Positions 16,894 through 24,665 of a DNA stretch of 64,000 nucleotides are shown here, one piece after another. Numbering within the stretch: position 1 is the stretch's first letter; every line of letters starts with the position of its first letter. The DNA is from Leisingera sp. ANG-Vp (GTDB lineage Bacteria > Pseudomonadota > Alphaproteobacteria > Rhodobacterales > Rhodobacteraceae), in assembly GCF_000813725.1 (NCBI RefSeq), contig NZ_JWLD01000023.1, positions 30,934 through 94,933 on the forward strand, in the 5' to 3' direction. Position numbers and translations under genes: made by a program. Under the pieces are notes generated by a model. The model had not been told where the DNA came from. It saw only the letters and a program-made list of their open reading frames with translations, and ran no database searches.

Positions 16894-18369
16894 TCAGTCA
16901 ACGGTGATCAGATGCCAGCGGACAGCATCGTTTTTTACGTTGTCCAGGTTGGAAACACGGGAAGAAACGCCAACCAGACGGGTCACGTGATAGGGGATCA
17001 GCGTGCCTGCGTTCTCCCATAGGTGCTCCTGAGCGCCGACATAGATTTCGCGGCGTTTGCCGAAATCCAGTTCCCGGCGGGCGTCGGCCAGCATCTGGTC
17101 GAACTCCGCATCCTTGAAGTAGGATTCATTCCATTTTGCAGTGCTCAGGTAGATCTCATGCAGCGCCTGATCCGCAGGGCGCTCGTTCCAGCGGGTCGCG
17201 GCGATGTCCTTCTTCATCCAGACCTGGCTCCAATAGCCATCGGTCGGAGTCTGCACCACGTTGACGCGGATCCCGGCTTCAGCAGCCTGCCCCTGATAGG
17301 CAACAGCCAATGTCGGCCAGGTTGGCTCCAGCGTTGCCACATGCACGTCAATTTCGATGCCATCGGCATAGCCGGCCTCGGCCAGCAGCGCCTTGGCGCC
17401 TTCGATGTCCTGCTCACAGCTGAGCTCCGCGCGGTACTGGTCGTTCGGCTCCACCGGGTTGTCGCAGGCAACAACACCGCCGCCGCCCAGAACCAGGTCA
17501 ATCAGCCCCTGCCGGTCTGCTGCCATCCGCATGGCCTTGCGCACCCGCGGATCGCTGAACGGTTCGACATCGGTGCGGAACACCAGCCCCTGCCAGTTGC
17601 CGGTGGGGATTTCCTGCACAGCAAACCGGCCGCTGCCTTCCAGCATGACGCGCTGCTGGGCAGTGATGCCGCGCTCCATATCCAGCTGACCGCTCATCAG
17701 TGCCTGCAAACGGGCCTGCGCATCGGGAATGCCGATGATTTCCATCCGGGCAACGCCAGGCTCGCCTTCCCAGTAATCGGTATTGGCGGCCAGAACAGTT
17801 GTGCCCTCGGGCTCGAATTTCTCCAGTTTGAAGGGGCCTGTGCCGATGCCCGTGGTGCCGATGGTGCCGCCAGTCCCTTCCGCAATCATCCGCAAACGGT
17901 AGTCCATCAGCTGCAGCGGCATATCGGCAAACGGCGTGTCCAGCGTGATCTTGACGGTCATGCCGTCGAGCTGCTCAACCGACTTGATCATTTTGACCGC
18001 AGACCGCGCCGGGGAATCCATTTCGGGGTCCAGCACGCGCTGCAAAGAATAGACAACATCGCCAGCGTCAAAAGAACTGCCATCATGGAACGTCACGCCT
18101 TCACGCAGTTTGAACGTCCATTCGGTGGCGTCTTCATTGGCGCTCCAGCTGACAGCCAGATCGGGCTGCGGCGTGCCGTCCAGGCCGGGACGCACCAGGC
18201 GGCTCATCAGCTTCTCTGTAAGCTGGAAAACCCGCCCCTTGGCAATCGGATCAAGGCTGGACTGCTTGCCAAATCCCAGTTCATGCGCCTGGCGGAACGT
18301 CCCGCTCGGCTCTGCATGTGCCATGCCTGCTGCTGCAACGAGAGCGGCAGCTCCCAGAAGATGTCTCAT
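16894..18369 (-). CDS. Periplasmic substrate-binding protein, SBP_bac_5 (dipeptide/oligopeptide type)
   Basis: A protein of 491 residues with a short Sec signal (MRHLLGAAALVAAAGMAHAE, cleavage after AHA). The mature part has the family hallmarks: KLMSRLVRPGLDGTPQPDLA, WTFKLREGVTFHDG and FSDPRVRKAMRMAADRQ. It captures a peptide or another small solute; this class also includes binders of opines, nickel and modified amino acids, so the substrate is open. GAGGATCG precedes ATG 18369. It is the first gene of the importer operon, and the LysR gene upstream on the same strand is the likely regulator. With the demethylase-like and FMN genes downstream, it probably delivers their substrate (inference). 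Confidence 0.93.
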   Translation of the reverse strand: MRHLLGAAALVAAAGMAHAEPSGTFRQAHELGFGKQSSLDPIAKGRVFQLTEKLMSRLVRPGLDGTPQPDLAVSWSANEDATEWTFKLREGVTFHDGSSFDAGDVVYSLQRVLDPEMDSPARSAVKMIKSVEQLDGMTVKITLDTPFADMPLQLMDYRLRMIAEGTGGTIGTTGIGTGPFKLEKFEPEGTTVLAANTDYWEGEPGVARMEIIGIPDAQARLQALMSGQLDMERGITAQQRVMLEGSGRFAVQEIPTGNWQGLVFRTDVEPFSDPRVRKAMRMAADRQGLIDLVLGGGGVVACDNPVEPNDQYRAELSCEQDIEGAKALLAEAGYADGIEIDVHVATLEPTWPTLAVAYQGQAAEAGIRVNVVQTPTDGYWSQVWMKKDIAATRWNERPADQALHEIYLSTAKWNESYFKDAEFDQMLADARRELDFGKRREIYVGAQEHLWENAGTLIPYHVTRLVGVSSRVSNLDNVKNDAVRWHLITVD

Positions 18370-18540
18370 TTGCGATCCTCCCTAGAATGACGGCACGGTG
18401 ATGTGCTCTGTCGTTAACTGGGCACGAGGATCAGTGATGCGGCGGCTGTATCACAAACGAATAGTTGCGCCCTCATGGATGAAGAAAATTTAATCCATTG
18501 AGGGCAATCTTCCTGCGCCAGCGCTTTTGCACCCGCTGTT

Positions 18541-19482
18541 TCAAACCGGGCGCTGAGAAGGCAGTCTTTTGATTTTTCCGGCTTTTTGGAGATAGTCTTC
18601 AGCTTCTGCATTCAGCCAGCTGCAGACCTGAGCAATCTCCGGCTGAGAGCGGGCGCCGGGCCGCGACAGCAGATAGAACGACCGCTGGGGGGAGACTTCC
18701 AGCTCAAACGGGCACACCAGCTGGCCGGACGCTATTTCGGGCTGGTGCAGCGGAAACTGCCCCAATGCCACCCCGAGCCCCTCCGTCACTGCCTGGATCA
18801 CCACGTTGGTGTCCATGATGGTGGACTCATCGTGGAACCGCAGATCGCCACAGCCGGCCTGCTTCAGCCAGGCGCGCCAGGCATCGTCTTCGTACTGGTG
18901 GATAATGGGAAAGCGTGCCAGGTCGCGCGGATCCTCAAGCCCCCCCATCTTTTTCCAAAGCGCCGGGCTGATGACCGGGCAGTACTGGATGTCCATCAGA
19001 CGTGTGGCTTCCAGGCCGGACCAGGTTCCGTAGCCCCAATCAACGGCGATATCTGTTGTCATTTGCGCCCGCCCGGCAATCCGGGGGCCATGCACAAGCT
19101 TGAGGTCTATATCGGGATTGTCCGCCCGGAACCTTGCCAATCTCGGGATCATCCAACGCGCGCCGAATACTGGTCCAACTGCCAGCGTCACCCGCTGCCC
19201 TCTGGGAGTGATCATGCGCTCCAGTTCGCGGGTGATATCATCAAAACTCCGGGTCAAAGCGATGGAGAGCGACCTGCCTTCATCCGTCAAGTCGACAGCC
19301 CGGGTCCGACGGATAAACAACTGGCAGTTCAGCTCCTTTTCCAGCCGCCGGATCTGATTGCTGACGGTCGTTGCGCTGACACAAAGCTCATCCGCTGCGT
19401 CTTTGAAACTGAGGCGCCTGGCTGCTGCTTCAAAGGTTCGAAGCGCAGACAGCGGTAAATTGCTCCGTTTGATCTCGTCCAC
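18541..19482 (-). CDS. LysR-family transcriptional regulator, GcvA-like
   Basis: A protein of 313 residues beginning at GTG 19482 (VDEIKRSNLPLSALRTFEAA), which has GGAG about 10 bases upstream. The HTH is in FKDAADELCVSATTVSNQIR (residues about 25-44), followed by a GcvA-type effector domain. Longer upstream frames exist but lack family similarity. It is oriented toward the ABC-importer operon and ends 171 bases before the binding-protein start, so it is the best candidate to control import and the downstream FMN/DmdA-like genes. Effector unknown. Confidence 0.88.
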   Translation of the reverse strand: MDEIKRSNLPLSALRTFEAAARRLSFKDAADELCVSATTVSNQIRRLEKELNCQLFIRRTRAVDLTDEGRSLSIALTRSFDDITRELERMITPRGQRVTLAVGPVFGARWMIPRLARFRADNPDIDLKLVHGPRIAGRAQMTTDIAVDWGYGTWSGLEATRLMDIQYCPVISPALWKKMGGLEDPRDLARFPIIHQYEDDAWRAWLKQAGCGDLRFHDESTIMDTNVVIQAVTEGLGVALGQFPLHQPEIASGQLVCPFELEVSPQRSFYLLSRPGARSQPEIAQVCSWLNAEAEDYLQKAGKIKRLPSQRPV

Positions 19483-19836
19483 AGTTGCCACTCCGGCAGT
19501 TACGAATGTTAGTGACTTACAAGCAACTAATACTTGATTGTCAAAAGTTTGATGAGATTTCGCTACCCTGAACCTCAGTCTTTCACCGTGTTTCTTTGTT
19601 CCGCAATCAACAGGCAAAGCGGGTTGTCATTCGGTTTGGAAAAGTAGAAGACTCGTCTCGGAGCCTTCGAAGGTCTGCTTTAACCACGTTTGCTCTATTG
19701 TACTGCACACGCAGCGAATGACCGTTCTGCCGTCCTCTCTGTATGTGAGGTGCTCGCGGCTCCGAGGTAAGCGGATGGCCGCTTCGGGCTGCTAGTGCCC
19801 GACTGCGCCCGCAGCAATCCCACCTAGCGCTCATGA
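19483..19836. other. Intergenic stretch, no gene seen
   Basis: The region holds the upstream side of the LysR gene and leads into the integrase remnant. Reading frames here are short and unlike known proteins. An AT-rich patch at about 19495-19560 could contain the LysR promoter. Confidence 0.4.
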
Positions 19837-20144
19837 CAGCTGAAGGAACCTCTTTTGATCGAACCCGAATACCTCTGGCCGGGGCGGTTTCACGAACGGT
19901 TGCATATTTCAACGCGCCAGTACGCACGTCAGGTCGGCGAATGGGTCAAGTTCATCGGCCTGGATCCGGCTTTCTACGGAACACATTCGATGAGGCGGAC
20001 CAAAGATGCGTACATCTACCGAAAACCGGCAATCTGGGCGCGGTCCAGCTTCTGCTTGGGCACACCAAGATGGACGGCACAGTTAGGTATCTCGGGGTTG
20101 AGCTCGAGGATGCCCTAGCAATCTCCGAAGCCATTGAAATCTAG
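19837..20144 (+). pseudogene. Tyrosine recombinase/integrase remnant, 5'-truncated and frameshifted
   Basis: The first frame (from about 19837) reads IEPEYLWPGRFHERLHIS, TRQYARQVGEWVKFIGLDPA and YGTHSMRRTKDAYIYRK, the catalytic C-terminal half of a tyrosine recombinase with the HxxR box. After about 20020 the match continues one frame over: TGNLGAVQLLLGHTKMDGTV, RYLGVELEDALAIS, to the stop at 20142-20144, including the LLGHT box and the tyrosine in RYLG. One base appears missing in the A-run at 20022-20025. The N-terminal half is absent, with a stop at 19834-19836. It is a decayed mobile-element trace. No att repeats or tRNA were found beside it. Confidence 0.85.
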
Positions 20145-20314
20145 TTGCAAAGGGCCGCACCCTCAATCGGCATTCGCCATGAGCGCCAACGCCGCAATGC
20201 GGCTTCTCAAAAGCAAACTTTCACAATGAGGACAGCATCCAAACAGATTTGAGGGTTATTGAGGAAAAGGCCGAGGCCGCCCTGCAGAACAAGGCGGCCC
20301 TGGCACCCGCGCAA

Positions 20315-21739
20315 TTACGCGACCAGGCCAACGCGTTTTCGAATGGCGTCAAAACTCTGGCGGGTGACGATCTCGCCGTCCCGGAACACCGGCTTCAGCG
20401 CGTCGTGGCCAGATGGAATGTTGCCGCATGGGCGTGTCACGAACCTGCCCGCATCCGTTTCCATCACGCCGAGGCGCCCTTTTTTCGAGGTTTTGCTGCC
20501 CGCGGCTGTGACCGGGTCTTTGAAGACGTCGCGCCACACCCCGTTCACGCGGATGGCCGAGGTTTTCATCGAGTATGAGAACGTATCCCGGTCCAGTTTC
20601 TGCAGCAGGCCTGCGCCCATGCCAAAGGCGATGTTGCCAATGGCAAGGCCGCGCTCGATCATCCGGTCCATGATCCGGACAATAGAGGACCTGTTTACCC
20701 CGTCGCCTTGGATCACCCGCACCTGGCCGGGCAGAATACGGAAACCGTTCGGGGTCAGGGAATAGCCGAACCTCTCCATCAGCGCCTCGATCACATCGGG
20801 CACGATCTGCAACGGGTCGCCGCTGTCAGGGCGTATGACGAGCACCCCGTCACGGGCCAATACCGTATCGCGCAGCTCAGTGCCCCAATACTCCCGCACC
20901 GCCCGCATCAGATCGTAGCTGTCCGAAACACAGGCGATGATCCCCTGGGGATTGTCCGCAAGGAACTGCCGCATGAAGTCCAGCTCTCCATCCGCACCGA
21001 AAGAGGTCACGGTGCTGTGCTCTGTCGCGGGGATTGAGAAACCGGCCATGCCGGCTCCGTAGACACTGCGGGCGAGTACAAGGCCGCCCACGGTGTCGGT
21101 GCCCATCGAATTCACCAAATGCGCAGCTCCGCCGACTGCAGCACTTTCAGCGCTGGTGGCGCCGCGCGCACCGAAGTCGTGCAATTTGAAGGCGAGGCCT
21201 TCATCGCTGCCATCGGTGCGGATCAGGCGGTCCCGGATTTGCCGCACAACGTAGTTGGAAATGGTCGCGACGGTGCTGGGATACCAGACACCCCGAAGCA
21301 ACCGGGTCTCCAGGAAGCCGGGCAAGGCCCAGCACTTGGGATCGGTATTCACGATCCTGACCTGCGGGATCGAGGCCGGGGCAATCGTGCCCTCTGCCAG
21401 CGCATCAATCTGCACCGGCAAATGCCCGTCGTGCGCGTCGATGATGTGCTGGAACATTTCGGCGTAGAGCGAAAGGCCGTGGGCTTGGATAAAGGGGGCG
21501 GCCTCGTCCAGCATGGCCTGGGTGACGACGCACCCTTCCAGCTTCACCAGTTCAGCCTGAAGGCCGAAAAACAGGACCTCGTCGATCTCACCATTGGGGC
21601 GGCGAGGCTCGATATAGGCAAAGACTTGTTCGGTGCCTTCGGGAAATTGCTTGGGGTGGCTGTATTTGTAGCTGTCCGTGTCGAGCAGGAAATTGCCCGC
21701 GGCAACACTGTTTGCAAAATTTGATGTTTGCATCATCAT
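20315..21739 (-). CDS. nadV: Nicotinamide phosphoribosyltransferase
   Basis: A protein of 474 residues of the NAMPT/NadV family: LLDTDSYKYSHPKQFPEGTE (the start of the fold), FKLHDFGARGATSAESAAVG, SIPATEHSTVTSFG, CVSDSYDL, VIRPDSGDP, and VIQGDGVN. It converts nicotinamide and PRPP to NMN, the first step of one-step nicotinamide salvage. The start is the first of three tandem ATGs at 21739, 6 bases after an AGGAGGA ribosome site. It lies 87 bases downstream of the NMN adenylyltransferase gene on the same strand, so the pair completes NMN to NAD. Cytoplasmic. This pair is also common in phages, so past transfer is possible; an integrase remnant lies just beyond it. Confidence 0.93.
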   Translation of the reverse strand: MMMQTSNFANSVAAGNFLLDTDSYKYSHPKQFPEGTEQVFAYIEPRRPNGEIDEVLFFGLQAELVKLEGCVVTQAMLDEAAPFIQAHGLSLYAEMFQHIIDAHDGHLPVQIDALAEGTIAPASIPQVRIVNTDPKCWALPGFLETRLLRGVWYPSTVATISNYVVRQIRDRLIRTDGSDEGLAFKLHDFGARGATSAESAAVGGAAHLVNSMGTDTVGGLVLARSVYGAGMAGFSIPATEHSTVTSFGADGELDFMRQFLADNPQGIIACVSDSYDLMRAVREYWGTELRDTVLARDGVLVIRPDSGDPLQIVPDVIEALMERFGYSLTPNGFRILPGQVRVIQGDGVNRSSIVRIMDRMIERGLAIGNIAFGMGAGLLQKLDRDTFSYSMKTSAIRVNGVWRDVFKDPVTAAGSKTSKKGRLGVMETDAGRFVTRPCGNIPSGHDALKPVFRDGEIVTRQSFDAIRKRVGLVA

Positions 21740-21826
21740 GGCTCCAGTCCTCCTTGGATTGGATATGTGAAGCCGTACCGGACCTCCCGGCAGGCTGGGG
21801 ATCATGGCCCCGGGGGGCCGATGAAA

Positions 21827-22933
21827 TCAGTGCATGCGGCTCATCAGAACCGAAGAATAGGCAAAGGGCACATTGGGCACCAAAGCCTGGATGATGTCGA
21901 AATGATCTTCGAACATCACATCCGGGGTCAGTTGATTGACCGGCATCCAGAAGGCGCGCTTGGCATCATCGGCGCCTTTGACCTTTTCCTGCGCCTTGCC
22001 ATCAATCAGCTCGAACTTGAACGCCTCGGTGCGCACCCAGCCGCGTTCGGAACGATCCGGGTGGTCGAACACCTGCCGCGCGGCAATCCGGCCTTCCAGC
22101 AGCTTGCGCGGAATGTTCAGGCGGGTTTCCTCGATCAGCTCGCGGATTGCCGCCTCTTGCGCGGTTTCCTTCTGGAGGTGCCCGCCAGGCAAGGCATACA
22201 GCCCTTGCCCCGGCGCCTTGGCCCGTTCGACCAGCAGGATATGCCCGTTCTGAACCACAACCGCATCGGCACAGTCCGCAGGGATTTCATATCCGAACGC
22301 GGCAACTGCCTTGCGATAGTTTTCGCGATAAGCCTGATTATACGCCGCCTCTGCGCGGATTTGAGCCACGGCGCCTGTGTTCTGCTCCATCCATGAAACA
22401 ACCTGATCGGTTTCAACCGCACCGAAGGTGTCACGCAATTTCGCAACGGGAGCTGTATTCAGGAACAGCCCGGCGCGCATGTCGGTGGCATTCAAAACAG
22501 TGGATCCGTTGCGTTCCGCCTCTACTGAGACAGCTTCGAGCTCCGGGAACCAGCGCAGGTAGCGGCTGCTTTCATCCTTGTCATGCCCGACCAGCACAAT
22601 CCGGGCATCCGCCCGCGCAATCCCTTGGGTGCGCAGGTGCAGATCAATCGCCGTGCGCACATTGCCTGCCCAGGTCTTGTCGTCGTACAGAGTGTCGATC
22701 AGCGGCAGGCACGTGATTTCCGCAGTGCCGCCAGCAGATTTCATTGCTGCAGTGATGAAATCCGCCCGTTCCGTCCATTTGAACGCATTTTTCTCTGATC
22801 TCGGCCGGAATGCCGACCCGATCAGCGTCAACGTTTGATCTGAGATTTGTGAAGCATGTTCGAACAGCTTACGGTGCCCTTTGTGAAAAGGCTGAAACCG
22901 TCCAATGATCACTGAAAGCGTGACCTGTGTCAT
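21827..22933 (-). CDS. nadM: Bifunctional NMN adenylyltransferase / Nudix hydrolase
   Basis: A protein of 368 residues with two domains. Residues 1-185 are a nucleotidyltransferase of the NadM type with GRFQPFHKGH (11-20, the HxGH signature) and a second motif around NATDMRAGLF. Residues about 220-350 are a Nudix domain with GGHLQKETAQEAAIRELIEE; the final Gly of the Nudix box is Arg (EETRL). It makes NAD from NMN and ATP, and the Nudix part is thought to hydrolyse ADP-ribose in homologues. It is the first gene of the nadM-nadV pair. A 9-bp-arm palindrome lies 26 bases upstream of ATG 22933. Confidence 0.92.
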   Translation of the reverse strand: MTQVTLSVIIGRFQPFHKGHRKLFEHASQISDQTLTLIGSAFRPRSEKNAFKWTERADFITAAMKSAGGTAEITCLPLIDTLYDDKTWAGNVRTAIDLHLRTQGIARADARIVLVGHDKDESSRYLRWFPELEAVSVEAERNGSTVLNATDMRAGLFLNTAPVAKLRDTFGAVETDQVVSWMEQNTGAVAQIRAEAAYNQAYRENYRKAVAAFGYEIPADCADAVVVQNGHILLVERAKAPGQGLYALPGGHLQKETAQEAAIRELIEETRLNIPRKLLEGRIAARQVFDHPDRSERGWVRTEAFKFELIDGKAQEKVKGADDAKRAFWMPVNQLTPDVMFEDHFDIIQALVPNVPFAYSSVLMSRMH

Positions 22934-22958
22934 AGCGCGACCTCCGCGATATCAATGT

Positions 22959-22981
22959 GTATGCAAGACCTCCTTGCATAC
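22959..22981. promoter_or_regulatory. Perfect inverted repeat upstream of nadM
   Basis: Arms GTATGCAAG (22959-22967) and CTTGCATAC (22973-22981) are separated by ACCTC. The repeat sits 26 bases before the nadM start and has no T-tract, so it reads as an operator rather than a terminator. The binding protein is not identified; an NAD-responsive repressor would be the natural candidate. Confidence 0.6.
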
Positions 22982-23297
22982 TCAATTGGATATGTTGCTC
23001 AGATCGGGTTGTCAACTATAGGTGGCGCGCTCGCGCACCCACAGCCTGCTTCCATGTCCGGCCCCTTGCGGCCATTCGCTACCATCTAGCCACCGCGTTG
23101 CAACACTCATGACAGCTGTCATTGGCAACCTGATGCGGCATCCACTTACAGCTGCCTCCCATAACAGGACCGCCGTGAATTTCGACTGCTGATCAGCCAA
23201 ACCTCCGCATCCGTCTTTCGCAGGTTAGCTCCTTTCTTAGGGTCATCCTGTTTCAGTGCGTGCTCTATTTGCCAGGAGCGTTCCAAACAGTCTTTGG
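22982..23297. other. Intergenic stretch, no gene seen
   Basis: It contains the promoter side of nadM and the 3' flank of the LacI-type gene. A short minus-strand frame (23012-23200) has no family resemblance and I do not call it. Confidence 0.4.
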
Positions 23298-24326
23298 CTA
23301 TTTTTGGCCAGGCGGCCCCGCCAGGGAATTGCGGTTCACAAGCCTTGTATTGATACAGATAGACCGGCCTTCTGAATTGCCTTCAACCATGGCCGTCAGT
23401 TCGCGCGCAGCTTTGCGCCCCATTTCCCGGTGAGGGACATGAACAGTGGTCAAGGCCGGGCTGACGATCTCAGCCAGCTCAATGTCATCAAAGCCCGTTA
23501 CCGAGACGTGCTCAGGCACACTTATACCCAGCCTTCCCGCCTCACGCAGAGCTCCGGCGGCAAGCACATCATTGCCGCACATAACCACTGTCGGCCTCGG
23601 AGAAAGGGCCATAAGCTGCTGAAAAGCCTCGGCGCCCTTTTCAATCTCATAGTCCGTTTCAATCAGCGTCAGGGAACCGGGCTCCAGGCCGTTCCCGGCC
23701 ATGGTCTGCCTGACGCCATCAACGCGGCTTTGCGCCCGGTCGTTGCCCAATGTCCGGCCTGATATCATCGCAATCCGATGATGGCCGGCTGAAATGACGG
23801 TCTGCGCCAGCTCCCCCATGGCACCGGTATTGTCGAAACCGACAGACGGCCGCAGCGCTTTTGGATCGTAAGACCAGGCTACCAGCGAGGGAACCTGATG
23901 GCGTTCAAGATAGGAATAGATTTCCGGGTCGCGTGCGTGCCCGATCAGCAGCAGCCCGTCTGCGCCGCGCGCCACCAAAGTGCGGATCTGTTCCCGCTCC
24001 ACTTCGGGATCATAGGCCGAGCTGGATACCAAAAGCGTGTATCCGCTTTCGCGCAGCTGGTCCTGAAACTCCTGCAGCCCGCGGGCAAAGATTGCGTTGT
24101 CCATCGTCGGAATGATGGCACCGATCGTGTAGCTGCGTTTTGCCGCCATCACCCGCGCTGCGAAATTCGGCGTGTAGCCCAGTGATTCGACCGCCTGCAT
24201 GACCCGCTGACGGGTGGCTTCGATTACGCGGTCGGGCGAATTCAGGCAGCGTGAAACGGTTGCGGTCGAAACTCCCGCTGCTTTTGCGACATCGTTAAGT
24301 GTCGGAGCCGAACGGTTTTTTCCCAT
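23298..24326 (-). CDS. LacI-family transcriptional regulator of the DHPS cluster
   Basis: A protein of 342 residues starting at ATG 24326 (MGKNRSAPTLNDVAKAAGVS). The LacI HTH and hinge helix span residues 8-60 (STATVSRCLNSPDRV, then LGYTPNFAARVMAA). A periplasmic-binding-protein-like effector domain follows, with VTGFDDIELAEIVSPALTTV. A longer frame to 24410 would run through the operators and is rejected. It is divergent from the TRAP/hps genes, and two LacI-type operators lie in the 131-base gap, so it very likely represses the importer and hps genes and perhaps itself. The inducer is presumably DHPS or a metabolite. Confidence 0.93.
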   Translation of the reverse strand: MGKNRSAPTLNDVAKAAGVSTATVSRCLNSPDRVIEATRQRVMQAVESLGYTPNFAARVMAAKRSYTIGAIIPTMDNAIFARGLQEFQDQLRESGYTLLVSSSAYDPEVEREQIRTLVARGADGLLLIGHARDPEIYSYLERHQVPSLVAWSYDPKALRPSVGFDNTGAMGELAQTVISAGHHRIAMISGRTLGNDRAQSRVDGVRQTMAGNGLEPGSLTLIETDYEIEKGAEAFQQLMALSPRPTVVMCGNDVLAAGALREAGRLGISVPEHVSVTGFDDIELAEIVSPALTTVHVPHREMGRKAARELTAMVEGNSEGRSICINTRLVNRNSLAGPPGQK

Positions 24327-24389
24327 ATGCTGCCTGCCCTGTCCTTGACTGCTTTCATAGCACAAAATCCCGGGGATGCCATCCGTCGA

Positions 24390-24424
24390 TGTAAGCGCTT
24401 GCATTATCAATGTAAGCGCTTACA
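24390..24424. promoter_or_regulatory. Two tandem LacI-type operators
   Basis: TGTAAGCGCTTGCA (24390-24403) and TGTAAGCGCTTACA (24411-24424) both carry the central AAGCGCTT of LacI/PurR-family operators. The second is a perfect palindrome. They are 21 bases apart, two helical turns, so two dimers would sit on the same DNA face. They lie between the divergent LacI-type gene and the small-protein/TRAP operon. Confidence 0.88.
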
Positions 24425-24457
24425 AATGGGTTCGGGATAAGAATCCGGAGTTCCAAT

Positions 24458-24643
24458 ATGTTCCTTTGGGCTGCTGCTGCCGTCTTTGCCGTGTTTTTTG
24501 CCAATGTCGCATTGGGGGCCTTTGGCGGCGGCGGGTTTCTGGGGGACGTCGGGGAAATGCTGGTTCTGTTTACCGCTTCGATCCTGTTCGTGGCGGGCAT
24601 TCTCAAACGCGAAGCTGACCATAAGAACAACAACGGCAGCTGA
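24458..24643 (+). CDS. Small hydrophobic protein ahead of the DHPS TRAP importer
   Basis: A predicted protein of 61 residues with two membrane segments (about 1-22, rich in Ala/Phe/Val, and about 32-50, MLVLFTASILFVAGIL) and a polar basic tail (KREADHKNNNGS). CCGGAG lies 8 bases before ATG 24458, and the stop is 22 bases before the TRAP binding-protein start. Position and ribosome site support a real gene, first in the LacI-controlled operon. I do not recognise a family. It could be an accessory subunit or chaperone of the importer, which is inference. It is the same length class as other overlooked membrane peptides. Confidence 0.6.
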   Translation: MFLWAAAAVFAVFFANVALGAFGGGGFLGDVGEMLVLFTASILFVAGILKREADHKNNNGS

Positions 24644-24665
24644 AGGATTACCAGGGAGGAAGACA

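Noticed and set aside
19830..23118. Repeated 13-mer CTCATGACAGCTG at 19830-19842 and 23106-23118 as a mobile-element repeat
   Set aside because: Chance repeats of this length are expected in 64 kb, and the flanks do not match.
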